A stretch of DNA of 64,000 nucleotides, from NCBI GenBank assembly GCA_027658995.1, contig JAQDQK010000001.1, forward strand, positions 248,001-312,000. Direction: 5' to 3'. The stretch comes from Propionibacteriaceae bacterium AM104-82. Lineage in GTDB: Bacteria; Actinomycetota; Actinomycetes; Propionibacteriales; Propionibacteriaceae. The position numbers were made by a program, and so were the translations under genes. Within the stretch, counting starts at the first letter, position 1; each line of letters opens with the position of its first letter. This document shows, in pieces, positions 53,194 through 62,617 of the stretch. The notes under the pieces were generated by a model. It saw nothing but the letters and a program-made list of their open reading frames with translations. It was not told where the DNA came from and did no database searches.

Positions 53194-54200
53194 TCAGGGC
53201 GCTGTCACCTCGACCAGGATCGGCCAATGATCGGCCCCGTCGTCGCTGCCCATGCCAGGTCCGTCGGTATCGATGTCGCGCAACACCTCGAACCCGAACC
53301 CGCCCGGCGCGTAGGGCGGGCCGACCATTGCCCGGTCGATCGAGATGCCTAGCCACTCGGGGAGCCACGTTGGCCAGGTGCTGGCAGCCCCAGCCCCGAC
53401 GGCAACCGCCACGTCCGCGCATCGGCCTAGCCGACCCTCGTCCAGGTGGTTGGGCGTGGTGTTGAAGTCGCCGACCGCCAGCACGAAGTCGCTGCCCGCG
53501 CACAGCGACTCGACCCATCCGAGGTGCTCATTGCGGACGGCGACGTTGCCAGGGGATGGCTGCTGCACGTGGACGGCGACGATGAGAGGTGTCTCAGCCG
53601 ACGGCCGCCGCGGCTTCACGGCGATCCCGGCCCACGGCGGATTCTCCGGAAGCAGTAGATAGCCGGCTTCGTCGGCGAGCACGTCGCGCACGAACACCGA
53701 CGTCGCCTCGCTCTCGAACAACGCATGGTCCCAGCCGAGGAGGTCCAGCCGATCGGAGACGATCCGCGCGACCTCTCCGCCGGTCTCGGGCAGCACGAGG
53801 ACATCGACGTCGCGCCGCACCACGACCTCGTGGAGTCGCTGAGCGATCTCGGCTGGATGGACTCCCGCGGCGTTCCAGGAGAGCACCCGCAGCGCAGACT
53901 CGCCGTGAGCAGGCACGACGGTGCCGATGCCCTGCACGAGCACCCGGCTGGTGAAGAGGCAACACACCAGCAACGCCACGACCATCAGGGCGACACGGCC
54001 GCGGCGGTTCGGCTCCCTGCGCCGCGCCGCCATCCCGGACAGGACGGCGACGGCGAGCGCGATCAACGCCGCGGGCGGTCGGGTGCGACCAGCGGGGCGA
54101 CGCCCTCGACCGATCGAAGTGGCGTGAACGCGAGCACCCACAGGCCCGCGAGGGTGCCGACGATCACCCAGCCGAAAGCCGGGAGCGGCGATCTCCACAT
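53194..54200 (-). CDS. Endonuclease/exonuclease/phosphatase-fold membrane protein, apparent frameshift
   Basis: The C-terminal catalytic domain (about 230 residues) has LRVLSWNAAGV, VLVLPETGG, LAVGDFNTTPNH and SDDGADHWPILVEV, the metal-dependent EEP fold motifs. It is open in one frame from 53194 and could start at ATG 54033. A better start is ATG 54200, with TAGCAT (54207-54212) 6 nt before it, which encodes MWRSPLPAFGWVIVGTLAGL and a first membrane helix; that frame stops near 54064, while the neighbouring frame continues with PPAALIALAVAVLSG. A one-base loss near 54075 would join them into the usual three-helix anchor plus catalytic domain. Confidence 0.75.
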
Positions 54201-54206
54201 GACCCG

Positions 54207-54212
54207 ATGCTA
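54207..54212 (-). promoter_or_regulatory. -10 box of the EEP-fold gene
   Basis: TAGCAT on the minus strand, 6 nt before ATG 54200. It supports this ATG as the original start of the now frameshifted gene. Confidence 0.45.
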
Positions 54213-54260
54213 AGGGCACCACGCCAGCGGCATCGCTCACCGCCGGGAACCGCCGTCGGG

Positions 54261-54266
54261 TAGCTT
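54261..54266 (+). promoter_or_regulatory. -10 box of helY
   Basis: TAGCTT is 7 nt before GTG 54274, without a Shine-Dalgarno. Confidence 0.5.
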
Positions 54267-54273
54267 TGGCTGG

Positions 54274-57036
54274 GTGACTGAGGCACTGCCCGACGAGGTG
54301 CGGGAATTCGCATCCCTCTACCCGTACCGACTCGACGACTACCAGATCTCCGCCTGCCGCGAACTCGCGGCAGGGGCGGGCGTGCTTGTCGCCGCACCCA
54401 CCGGAGCGGGCAAGACCGTGGTGGGGGAGTTCGCCGTCCACCTCGCCGTCGAGACCGGCCGCAAGTGCTTCTACACCACCCCCATCAAGGCGCTGTCGAA
54501 CCAGAAGTACCACGACCTCGTCGAGCGCTACGGCAACGAGCGGGTCGGCCTGCTGACCGGCGACACCTCCGTCAACTCCGAGGCGCAGATCGTGGTGATG
54601 ACCACCGAGGTGCTTCGCAACATGATCTACGCCTCCTCGCCGACGCTGAACAACCTCGGCTACGTCGTGATGGACGAGGTGCACTACCTCGCGGACAAGT
54701 TCCGCGGCGCCGTGTGGGAGGAGGTCATCCTCTCGCTTCCCGAGTCGGTGCAGATCGTGGCCCTTTCCGCCACCGTCAGCAACGTCGAGGACTTCGGCGA
54801 CTGGCTGCGCACCGTCCGCGGCCACTACGCCGTCGTGGTCTCCGAGCGTCGACCGGTTCCGCTGTTCCAGCAGGTGCTGGTCGGGCGCAAACTGATCGAC
54901 CTGTTCGAGGGGGTCGCGCCCACCGCGCAGGAACTGCCGAGCGACCGGGCCGCGAAGGTCAACCACGAACTGCTGCGCGTCTCCAAGAGCGAGGCGACAA
55001 GGGTGCGCGACGACTCCCGCAACCCCCGCGGCCGCTCCGGCCGCGGCAAGCAGGGCGGCGGCGGCCGCGGCTCGGGCCAGTACGGCGGCGCGACCCATCC
55101 CCGGTTTGCGGGGCGCCCCACCAGCAGGGGAGAGGTCGCCATCGTGCTCGACCGGGCCGACCTGCTGCCCGCCATCTACTTCATCTTCTCCCGGATCGGC
55201 TGCGACTCCGCCGTCCGGCAGGTCGCCGACGCGGGCATCACGCTCACCACCCGCGCCGAGGCCCGCCTGCTCGGCGAGATCGCCGACCGGCACACCGCCG
55301 GCCTCAAGGAGGCCGACCTGGAGGCCCTCGAGTACGAGCGGTTCCGCGACGCGCTGATGGCGGGCGTCGCCGCCCACCACGCCGGGCAGTTGCCCGCGTT
55401 CAAGGCGATCGTCGAGGAGGGCTTCGCCTCCGGCGCCCTCAAACTGGTCTTCGCGACCGAGACCCTCGCGCTCGGCATCAACATGCCCGCCCGCACCGTC
55501 GTGCTCGAAAAGCTGGTCAAGTACAACGGTGAGGCGCACGTCGACATCACGCCCGGCGAGTACACCCAGCTCACCGGCCGCGCAGGTCGCCGGGGCATCG
55601 ACGTCGAGGGCCACGCCGTCGTGCTGTGGCAGGCGGGCATGGACCCGCGCGCCGTCGCGGGCCTCGCGTCGCGCCGCACCTACCCGCTGCGCTCCAGCTT
55701 CGCGCCGACCTACAACATGGCCGTCAACCTGATGGCGACCATGGGGCCCGTGCGGTCCCGCGAACTGCTCGAACAGTCGTTCGCGCAGTTCCAGACCGAC
55801 AAGTCCGTCGTCAAGGCCTCCCGCGTCGAGCGCGGCCTGCAGGCCGACCTGACGGCGGCACGGGAGGCCATCGACTGCCACCTCGGCGACGCCATGGAGT
55901 ACGCGCTGCTGCGCGACGAGATCTCGGGCCTGGAGGCCGCCTCGTCCAAGGCGCGGAAGGCGGAGGCCGCCGACGCCGTCGCCGAGTCGATCACCATGCT
56001 GATGCCCGGCGACATCGTGCACGTCCCGCGCCAGGGCTGGTCCGTGGTGCTGCGCGTCGGGCAGAAGCAGCAGCGCGGCGGCGAGCCGTGGGTCCAGACC
56101 ATCTCCGCCGACCACACCGTCCTGAAGTTGCAGCCCCACGACCTGCGCGGCCCGCTGGTCGGCGTCGGCCGGGTGCGGGTGCCGCGCGACTTCTCGATGC
56201 GCGACCGCAAGTCCCGCCGCGCGCTGCTCACGTCGATGTCGGACAAGATCGAGCAGACCGACCCAGAGATTCCCGACACCACCATCCCCACCGACGACGA
56301 CGTTGCGCGCCGGATCGCCGACCTGCGCAGGCAACTGAAGGCCCACCCCGTCCACGAATGCCCCGACCGGGAGCAGCACGCCGTCGAGGCCGCCAGGATC
56401 ATCCGCCTTGAGCGCGAGGCGCGCCGCCTCGAGGCGCAGACCACCGGCAGGGCCAACTCGCTCGCGGTGCAGTTCGACCGGGTCTGCGCCGTGCTCAGCG
56501 ACCTCGGCTACCTCGAAGGAGACGACCTCACCGACGCGGGCCGGATGCTCAGGCGCATCTACAACGAACTCGACCTGGTCGCCGCCGAATGCGTCCGCCG
56601 CGACGTGTTCGCCGACCTCGACCCCGCCCAACTGGCCGCGGTGCTCTCCACGCTCGTCTACGAGTCGAGGCCGAGCCGCGACGCCGTCCACCCGCGGATG
56701 CCAGACGCGACCTCCGAGCGCGCCCAGTCCGAACTGCGGGCCGTGTGGCGCGAGGTCGGCCAACTGGAACGCAGCCACAAGCGTGACCGCGGCCGCGAGC
56801 CCGACATCGGCTTCGCGGAGGCCGCCTGGCGCTGGTCGAGCGGGCAGGACCTCGCCAAGGTGCTCGCCACCACCGGCATGGCCGCGGGCGACTTCGTGCG
56901 CTGGGTCCGCCAGGTGATCGACCTCGCGGGCCAACTCGCCACCGCGGTCGGCCCGGGCGACCTGCGCCGCACCTGCCACGCGGCCGCCGACTCCATGCGG
57001 CGCGGCGTGGTGGCCGCCGACATGTCGGAGGACTGA
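54274..57036 (+). CDS. helY: Ski2-like DEAD/DEAH-box helicase HelY
   Basis: A 920-residue RNA helicase. Motif I is [16 protein letters not shown] (about 36-51), motif [11 protein letters not shown], motif III LSATVSN, and motif [17 protein letters not shown] near 434. A disordered Arg/Gly-rich insert ([15 protein letters not shown]) lies around residue 250. The C-terminal DSHCT domain includes [20 protein letters not shown]. Related to yeast Ski2/Mtr4, it probably works in RNA turnover. Downstream of the tat genes as in mycobacteria. Confidence 0.93.
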   Translation: MTEALPDEVREFASLYPYRLDDYQISACRELAAGAGVLVAAPTGAGKTVVGEFAVHLAVETGRKCFYTTPIKALSNQKYHDLVERYGNERVGLLTGDTSVNSEAQIVVMTTEVLRNMIYASSPTLNNLGYVVMDEVHYLADKFRGAVWEEVILSLPESVQIVALSATVSNVEDFGDWLRTVRGHYAVVVSERRPVPLFQQVLVGRKLIDLFEGVAPTAQELPSDRAAKVNHELLRVSKSEATRVRDDSRNPRGRSGRGKQGGGGRGSGQYGGATHPRFAGRPTSRGEVAIVLDRADLLPAIYFIFSRIGCDSAVRQVADAGITLTTRAEARLLGEIADRHTAGLKEADLEALEYERFRDALMAGVAAHHAGQLPAFKAIVEEGFASGALKLVFATETLALGINMPARTVVLEKLVKYNGEAHVDITPGEYTQLTGRAGRRGIDVEGHAVVLWQAGMDPRAVAGLASRRTYPLRSSFAPTYNMAVNLMATMGPVRSRELLEQSFAQFQTDKSVVKASRVERGLQADLTAAREAIDCHLGDAMEYALLRDEISGLEAASSKARKAEAADAVAESITMLMPGDIVHVPRQGWSVVLRVGQKQQRGGEPWVQTISADHTVLKLQPHDLRGPLVGVGRVRVPRDFSMRDRKSRRALLTSMSDKIEQTDPEIPDTTIPTDDDVARRIADLRRQLKAHPVHECPDREQHAVEAARIIRLEREARRLEAQTTGRANSLAVQFDRVCAVLSDLGYLEGDDLTDAGRMLRRIYNELDLVAAECVRRDVFADLDPAQLAAVLSTLVYESRPSRDAVHPRMPDATSERAQSELRAVWREVGQLERSHKRDRGREPDIGFAEAAWRWSSGQDLAKVLATTGMAAGDFVRWVRQVIDLAGQLATAVGPGDLRRTCHAAADSMRRGVVAADMSED

Positions 57037-57040
57037 CCGG

Positions 57041-57046
57041 TACCCT
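57041..57046 (+). promoter_or_regulatory. -10 box of hisF
   Basis: TACCCT lies in the 16-base gap after helY, 6 nt before ATG 57053. Confidence 0.45.
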
Positions 57047-57052
57047 GACGCC

Positions 57053-57814
57053 ATGTCAGTAGCTCTCAGGGTGATTCCCTGCCTCGACGTCCACGACGGC
57101 CGCGTCGTCAAGGGCGTCAACTTCCAGAACCTGCGCGACGCGGGCGACCCCGTCGAACTCGCGGCCCGGTACTCGGCGGAGGGGGCCGACGAGCTCACCT
57201 TCCTCGACATCTCGGCCTCCTCGGACGCCCGCGCCACCACCCGCGACATGGTCGCCCGCTGCGCCGAGACCGTCTTCATCCCGCTGACCGTCGGCGGGGG
57301 AGTGCGCTCGGTCGCCGACGTCGACGCGCTGCTGCGCTCCGGCGCGGACAAGGTCGGCATCAACACCGGGGCGCTGGCCAACCCGGGCGTGATCGATGAG
57401 ATCGCCGCCGTCTTCGGCAACCAGGTGCTCGTCCTCTCTCTCGACGCCAGGCGCGAACCGGGGATGGCCTCCGGCTACGGCGTCACCACACACGGCGGCC
57501 GGAAGTCCGCAGGCATCGACGCGCTCGCCTGGGCGAGGGAGGCCGTCGAGCGTGGCGTCGGCGAGGTGCTGCTCAACTCGATGGACGCCGACGGCACCAC
57601 CGACGGCTACGACCTGGAGATGACCGCCGCCGTCCGCGACGTTGTCGACGTCCCGCTGATCGCCTCCGGCGGCGCGGGCACCGTCGAGCACTTCGTCGAG
57701 GCGGCCCGCGTCGGGGTCGACGCCCTGCTCGCCGCCAGCGTGTTCCACTACGGGACGCTCACCATCTCCCAGGTCAAGGCCGGCCTCGCCGAGGCAGGCT
57801 TCGAGGTCCGCTGA
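57053..57814 (+). CDS. hisF: Imidazole glycerol phosphate synthase subunit HisF
   Basis: A TIM barrel that uses ammonia from HisH to make imidazole glycerol phosphate and AICAR. A 253-residue protein with [19 protein letters not shown] (catalytic Asp 11 region), [17 protein letters not shown] (second Asp) and [16 protein letters not shown] (phosphate site). It is separated from hisG by more than 50 kb, so his genes are dispersed. The next gene is 17 bases away and has a ribosome binding site. Confidence 0.96.
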   Translation: MSVALRVIPCLDVHDGRVVKGVNFQNLRDAGDPVELAARYSAEGADELTFLDISASSDARATTRDMVARCAETVFIPLTVGGGVRSVADVDALLRSGADKVGINTGALANPGVIDEIAAVFGNQVLVLSLDARREPGMASGYGVTTHGGRKSAGIDALAWAREAVERGVGEVLLNSMDADGTTDGYDLEMTAAVRDVVDVPLIASGGAGTVEHFVEAARVGVDALLAASVFHYGTLTISQVKAGLAEAGFEVR

Positions 57815-57831
57815 CGAAAGGAAACTCAGAC

Positions 57832-58230
57832 ATGGACTGCCTGTTCTGCAGCATCGTGGCGGGGGAGATCCCGTCGAAGAAGATCTATGAGGACGACGTC
57901 GCCTACGCCTTCCTCGACATCTCGCCCTGGCAGGTCGGCCACACGCTGGTGATCCCCAAGGCGCACAGCGTCGACGTGCTCGAGGACGACGAGGTGCTCG
58001 CCACCATCGCCCCGGCGGTCGCCCGGGTCGGCAGGCTGCTGAAGGAGCGGCTCGGCGCCGACGCGTGCAACGTGATGTCGAACGCGGGCGCCGTCTCCGG
58101 CCAGGAGGTGTTCCACAGCCACGTCCACGTGCTGCCCCGCTACGCCTCATCGCCCGGGATCGCCAACCTCAAGACACCCGTCGATGAGGATGTCGAGACC
58201 ACCTGGAAGCGGATAAACTACACAACGTAG
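57832..58230 (+). CDS. HIT family nucleotide-binding protein
   Basis: A 132-residue protein with MDCLFCSIVAGEIPSKKIYED, AYAFLDISPWQVGHTLVIPK and the histidine triad HSHVHVLPR (about 99-107). HIT proteins hydrolyse AMP-linked phosphoramidates or dinucleotides; the substrate is not known. GAAAGGAAA precedes the ATG. Possibly co-transcribed with hisF and ended by a terminator. Confidence 0.92.
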   Translation: MDCLFCSIVAGEIPSKKIYEDDVAYAFLDISPWQVGHTLVIPKAHSVDVLEDDEVLATIAPAVARVGRLLKERLGADACNVMSNAGAVSGQEVFHSHVHVLPRYASSPGIANLKTPVDEDVETTWKRINYTT

Positions 58231-58234
58231 CAGA

Positions 58235-58268
58235 GGGGTCCCCGGAGCTTAAGGGGACCCCCTTGTTT
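58235..58268 (+). terminator. Terminator after the HIT gene
   Basis: GGGGTCCCC (58235-58243) and GGGGACCCC (58253-58261) form a 9-bp stem with a 9-nt loop, followed by CTTGTTT. Confidence 0.8.
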
Positions 58269-58343
58269 AGGTAAGGCTCAGACTCAATAGGTGTGTGTCA
58301 TCGAAAGGCGTGGACGCGCCTTTACAGAAAGAAAGGGACCTCA

Positions 58344-58841
58344 ATGAAGGCCACCAAGATCGTCGGCATTCTGTCGATCGTTGCCGGGATTGTCATGATC
58401 GTCGCTGGCGCCCTCACCTGGGGCATGGTCGGATCGCAGCTTCAGGCTGAGAAGATCACCGTCCCCGGCGACTCCCAGTTCATGGGCGGCGCCCTCGCAG
58501 GCAAGCCGGTCGCCGGGCCGTTCACCGCTTACGCCCAGGCGGACGCCATCAACATGCACGCCATGAAGGCCTCCGACGGCAAGACCTACGCCGAGCTCGG
58601 CGCCCTGGCCACCGAGGCCAAGGAGGCGGGCGACACCGCTAAGGCCGAGGAGTACCAGGCCCAGCGCAACACCGTCATGAACGGCTCCTTCCTGCGCGCC
58701 TCGCTGTTCAGCTCCGTCATCGCCTACGGCGTCGCGGCGCTGGTGATCGGCCTCGGCCTGATCGTCGGCCTGATCGGCTGGGCGCTCACCTCGATGAAGC
58801 CCGTCGTGGCAGAGACCGTCGAAGAGGTCAAGGTCGTCTGA
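58344..58841 (+). CDS. Two-helix membrane protein (often misannotated LigA)
   Basis: A 165-residue protein with helices at about 5-28 (IVGILSIVAGIVMIVAGALTWGM) and 122-148, joined by an exposed loop containing KITVPGDSQFMGG and PFTAYAQADAINMHAM. Homologues in many actinobacteria are labelled aromatic ring-opening dioxygenase LigA, but no dioxygenase motif is present. AAAGGGA precedes ATG 58344. TTAGGTAAGGCT at 58267-58278 resembles half a DtxR/IdeR box. Role unknown; monocistronic between two terminators. Confidence 0.78.
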   Translation: MKATKIVGILSIVAGIVMIVAGALTWGMVGSQLQAEKITVPGDSQFMGGALAGKPVAGPFTAYAQADAINMHAMKASDGKTYAELGALATEAKEAGDTAKAEEYQAQRNTVMNGSFLRASLFSSVIAYGVAALVIGLGLIVGLIGWALTSMKPVVAETVEEVKVV

Positions 58842-58861
58842 GGACACCCACGCGTAACCAC

Positions 58862-58900
58862 CGGCGGGCCGGGACTCGAACACCGAGTCCCGGCCCGCCG
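58862..58900 (+). terminator. Terminator after the two-helix membrane protein gene
   Basis: A perfect 17-bp stem with 5-nt loop AACAC (arms 58862-58878 and 58884-58900), then TCTTACATT. It isolates the ilv operon from upstream transcription. Confidence 0.85.
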
Positions 58901-58931
58901 TCTTACATTGCGGACCGCTGCCGGACAGCCC

Positions 58932-58960
58932 TTGACACCGGTGCGCCCCTCGGGGAAGGT
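58932..58960 (+). promoter_or_regulatory. Promoter of the ilvB-ilvN-ilvC operon
   Basis: A consensus -35 TTGACA (58932-58937), 17 bp, then GAAGGT (58955-58960), which is 6 nt before the leader-peptide ATG. The weak -10 is offset by the perfect -35 and the spacing matches the leaderless pattern. Confidence 0.6.
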
Positions 58961-58966
58961 GTACCC

Positions 58967-58999
58967 ATGCCCATCGCCCGGCTCGTACTTATCTCATAG
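58967..58999 (+). CDS. Branched-chain leader peptide of the ilv operon
   Basis: A 10-residue frame, [10 protein letters not shown], with five of ten residues Ile, Leu or Val, directly downstream of the promoter and upstream of a terminator. This is the classical design for attenuation: shortage of charged tRNA for Ile, Leu or Val stalls the ribosome and prevents termination. It appears to be translated from a leaderless mRNA. Leader peptides before ilvB are known in corynebacteria and streptomycetes; this one would be its Propionibacteriaceae equivalent. Confidence 0.75.
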   Translation: MPIARLVLIS

Positions 59000-59065
59000 C
59001 GCTTCGGCTCAGTTCAGCTCCGAAGCGCTCCCTCGTGTGCCCCAAACGGGCGGCGAGGGTTTTTT
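58998..59065 (+). promoter_or_regulatory. ilv attenuator: pause hairpin and terminator
   Basis: The first hairpin is AGCGCTTCGG (58998-59007) with CCGAAGCGCT (59020-59029), starting at the leader stop codon. The second is CCCTCG (59030-59035) with CGAGGG (59054-59059), with inner GCCC/GGGC pairing, followed by TTTTTT at 59060-59065. The second is an intrinsic terminator 44 bases before ilvB. I could not identify the antiterminator pairing by eye. Confidence 0.75.
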
Positions 59066-59108
59066 CTTGGGTACACCACCTCAGCCGGCCGAAAAGAAGG
59101 GAGAGGCT

Positions 59109-60851
59109 ATGGCAGACACCGATGGTCAGGTCATGACGGGGGCGCAGGCGCTCGTCGAGTCCCTCGAACGAATGGGCGTCGACGTAGCCTTCGGCATTCC
59201 CGGCGGGGCGATCCTTCCCGCATACGACCCGCTCTACGACTCGAAGATCCGCCACATCCTGGTGCGACACGAGCAGGGCGCCGGCCACGCGGCCGAGGGG
59301 TACGCCATGAGCTCCGGGCAGGTCGGCGTCTGCATCGCCACCTCCGGCCCCGGCGCCACCAACCTGGTCACAGCGATCGCCAACGCCTACATGGACTCGA
59401 CCCCGATCGTCGCGATCACCGGTCAGGTCAACTCCAGCGCGATCGGCACCGACGCGTTCCAGGAGGCCGACATCCGCGGCATCACGATGCCGATCACCAA
59501 GCACTCGTTCCTGATCAAGAACGTCGAGGGCATCCCGCTCGCGATCAAGGAGGCGTTCCACATCGCCTCCACCGGTCGCCCGGGCCCGGTGCTCGTCGAT
59601 ATCGCCAAGGACGCGCTGGTGGCCAAGGCGCCGTTCGTGTGGCCTGAGGAACTGGACCTGCCCGGCTACAGGCCGACGGTGCGGCCCCACGCCCGCCAGA
59701 TCCGGGCAGCCGCGAAGCTGATCGCCGACGCCAAGCGCCCCGTCCTCTATGTCGGGGGCGGCGTCTCGATCGCCCGCGCGCAGGAGGAACTGGCGAGGTT
59801 CGTCGAGAAGACGAGCATCCCCGTCGTCACGACCCTGATGGCCCGCGGTGTGTTCCCCGACAGCCACGAACTGCACATGGGCATGCCCGGCATGCACGGC
59901 ACGGTCGCCGCCGTCGGTGCGCTGCAGAAGGCCGACCTGCTGATCGCGCTCGGCACCCGCTTCGACGACCGTGTCACGGGCAAGCTGGACAGCTTCGCCC
60001 CCGACGCCAAGGTCATCCACGCCGACGTCGACCCGGCCGAGATCGGCAAGAACAAGTGGGTCGACGTGCCGATCGTGGGCGACGTCAAGCTGACGCTCGA
60101 GGCGCTCAACGAGGCCATCGACGCCTACGACCGCCCCGACGCCGACGCGTGGCGACGCCAACTGGCCACCATGAAGGAGCGCTACCAGCCGCGCTGGGAC
60201 GAGGACCCCGACGGTCGGCTCTCCCCGCAGGAGGTCATCCAGCGGATCGGTCAGCTCAGCCCGCCCGACACCATCTACGCGGCTGGCGTCGGCCAGCACC
60301 AGATGTGGGCGGCGCACTTCCTTCCGCACGAGCAGACGGGCAAGTGGATCAACTCCGGCGGCGCGGGGACCATGGGCTTCTGCGTCCCTGCGGCGATGGG
60401 CGCGAAGGTCGCCAACCCCGACACCACGGTGTGGGGCATCGACGGCGACGGCTGCTTCCAGATGACCAACCAGGAACTGGTCACCTGCGCCGTCAACAAC
60501 ATCCCCATCAAGATCGCGGTGATCAACAACAACGCGCTCGGCATGGTGCGGCAGTGGCAGTCGCTGTTCTACGACGGCCGCTACTCCAACACCGACCTCA
60601 ACACCGAGTCGGTGCCGAACTTCCCGCTGCTCGCAGAGGCGATGGGCTGCGTCGGCCTGCGCGCCACCAACGAGGAGGAGATGGACGCCGCCATCAAGCG
60701 GGCGCTCGAGATCAACGACCGCCCCGTCGTGGTGGAGTTCGTCGTCCACAAGGACGCCATGGTGTGGCCGATGGTGCCCGCAGGCACCAGCAACGATGAG
60801 ATCCAGTTCGCCCGCGACCTGGCGCCCGAGTGGGAAGAGGAAGTGCTGTGA
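59109..60851 (+). CDS. ilvB: Acetolactate synthase large subunit
   Basis: The ThDP enzyme that makes acetolactate or acetohydroxybutyrate, the first common step to valine, leucine and isoleucine. A 580-residue protein with the catalytic Glu in [15 protein letters not shown] (about residue 54), FAD-binding middle domain ([13 protein letters not shown]) and the ThDP motif [15 protein letters not shown] with [23 protein letters not shown] precedes ATG 59109. Controlled by the attenuator upstream; its stop overlaps ilvN (GTGA). Confidence 0.96.
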   Translation: MADTDGQVMTGAQALVESLERMGVDVAFGIPGGAILPAYDPLYDSKIRHILVRHEQGAGHAAEGYAMSSGQVGVCIATSGPGATNLVTAIANAYMDSTPIVAITGQVNSSAIGTDAFQEADIRGITMPITKHSFLIKNVEGIPLAIKEAFHIASTGRPGPVLVDIAKDALVAKAPFVWPEELDLPGYRPTVRPHARQIRAAAKLIADAKRPVLYVGGGVSIARAQEELARFVEKTSIPVVTTLMARGVFPDSHELHMGMPGMHGTVAAVGALQKADLLIALGTRFDDRVTGKLDSFAPDAKVIHADVDPAEIGKNKWVDVPIVGDVKLTLEALNEAIDAYDRPDADAWRRQLATMKERYQPRWDEDPDGRLSPQEVIQRIGQLSPPDTIYAAGVGQHQMWAAHFLPHEQTGKWINSGGAGTMGFCVPAAMGAKVANPDTTVWGIDGDGCFQMTNQELVTCAVNNIPIKIAVINNNALGMVRQWQSLFYDGRYSNTDLNTESVPNFPLLAEAMGCVGLRATNEEEMDAAIKRALEINDRPVVVEFVVHKDAMVWPMVPAGTSNDEIQFARDLAPEWEEEVL

Positions 60852-61351
60852 AGAACCACACCCTGTCGATCCTGGTCTCCAACCGACCGGGCGTCCTTGC
60901 CCGCATCGCGTCGCTGTTCTCGCGCCGCGGGTTCAACATCCAGTCGCTCGCGGTCGGCCCGACCGAGCGCGACTCCATCTCCCGGATGACGGTCGTCGCG
61001 CAGGTGCACGACGACGCGACGCTCGAGCAGATCGTCAAGCAGCTCAACAAGCTGGTCGAGGTGCGCAAGGTGCTCGAGCTCGGCTCCAACGCGGTGCGCC
61101 GCGAGATGGTGCTCGTCAAGGTCCGTGCCGATGTGCACAGCCGCAGCCAGGTGATCGACGTCGTGAGCCTCTTCCGCGGAAAGGCCGTCGACGTGTCGTC
61201 GGAAACCATCACCGTCGAGGCGACCGGAAGCGACGAGAAGCTCGCAGCCCTGTTGGAGATGCTGGCGCCGCACGGCATCATCGAACTCGTCCAGTCGGGT
61301 CAGGTCGCGCTCGGGCGCGGCACGAAGATCCTCGCAGAAAAAGCTAAGTAG
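60848..61351 (+). CDS. ilvN: Acetolactate synthase small (regulatory) subunit
   Basis: A 167-residue subunit that activates IlvB and binds valine for feedback inhibition. The N-terminal ACT domain begins [20 protein letters not shown] and has [15 protein letters not shown]; a second ACT-like domain starts near [22 protein letters not shown] 60848 is chosen for the overlap with ilvB and the exact family N-terminus. Sometimes called ilvH. Confidence 0.95.
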   Translation: MKNHTLSILVSNRPGVLARIASLFSRRGFNIQSLAVGPTERDSISRMTVVAQVHDDATLEQIVKQLNKLVEVRKVLELGSNAVRREMVLVKVRADVHSRSQVIDVVSLFRGKAVDVSSETITVEATGSDEKLAALLEMLAPHGIIELVQSGQVALGRGTKILAEKAK

Positions 61352-62401
<1,050 letters not shown>

Positions 62402-62419
62402 TCGTCGTCGCAGATCCTC

Positions 62420-62462
62420 ACAGGGTCGCCACCCCAACGGGTGGCGGCCCTGTCCTCGTTTT
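62420..62462 (+). terminator. Terminator of the ilv operon
   Basis: ACAGGGTCGCCACCC, loop CAAC, GGGTGGCGGCCCTGT: a 15-bp stem with one T-G pair, followed by CCTCGTTTT. Confidence 0.85.
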
Positions 62463-62487
62463 CTGGGGACTTCCGGAGGCTTAGCGG

Positions 62488-62526
62488 TAAAACCAACACA
62501 AACAAAGGTGGCAATTGTTGGTTTTA
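62488..62526 (+). promoter_or_regulatory. Inverted repeat, candidate operator of the PTS gene
   Basis: TAAAACCAACA (62488-62498) and its exact complement TGTTGGTTTTA (62516-62526) are separated by 17 bp and end 2 bp before the -35 box. The symmetry and AT-rich content suggest a site for a sugar-responsive regulator such as MtlR or a DeoR/GntR protein; the protein is not in this window. Confidence 0.6.
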
Positions 62527-62528
62527 GC

Positions 62529-62557
62529 TTGACGTTATGTGTGTTTGGCCTGAGGAT
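62529..62557 (+). promoter_or_regulatory. Promoter of the mannitol PTS gene
   Basis: TTGACG (62529-62534) and GAGGAT (62552-62557), 17 bp apart, give a transcript with a leader of about 55 nt. GGAGGG at about 62607 serves as ribosome binding site. Confidence 0.5.
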
Positions 62558-62617
62558 GGGGGTAAGCAACCAAGGCGGTGCGAAGACGCACCGTCCGTAC
62601 GACTTTGGAGGGCGACA

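Noticed and set aside
53194..57420. A 1408-codon open frame on the minus strand
   Set aside because: Only its C-terminal 280 residues are a real gene. The rest runs antisense to helY and hisF, whose motifs are complete, and is open because stop codons are rare in this frame of high-GC genes.
58267..58285. DtxR/IdeR iron box before the two-helix membrane protein gene
   Set aside because: The left part TTAGGTAAGGCT fits but the right half does not; about 12 of 19 positions match, too weak to list as a site.
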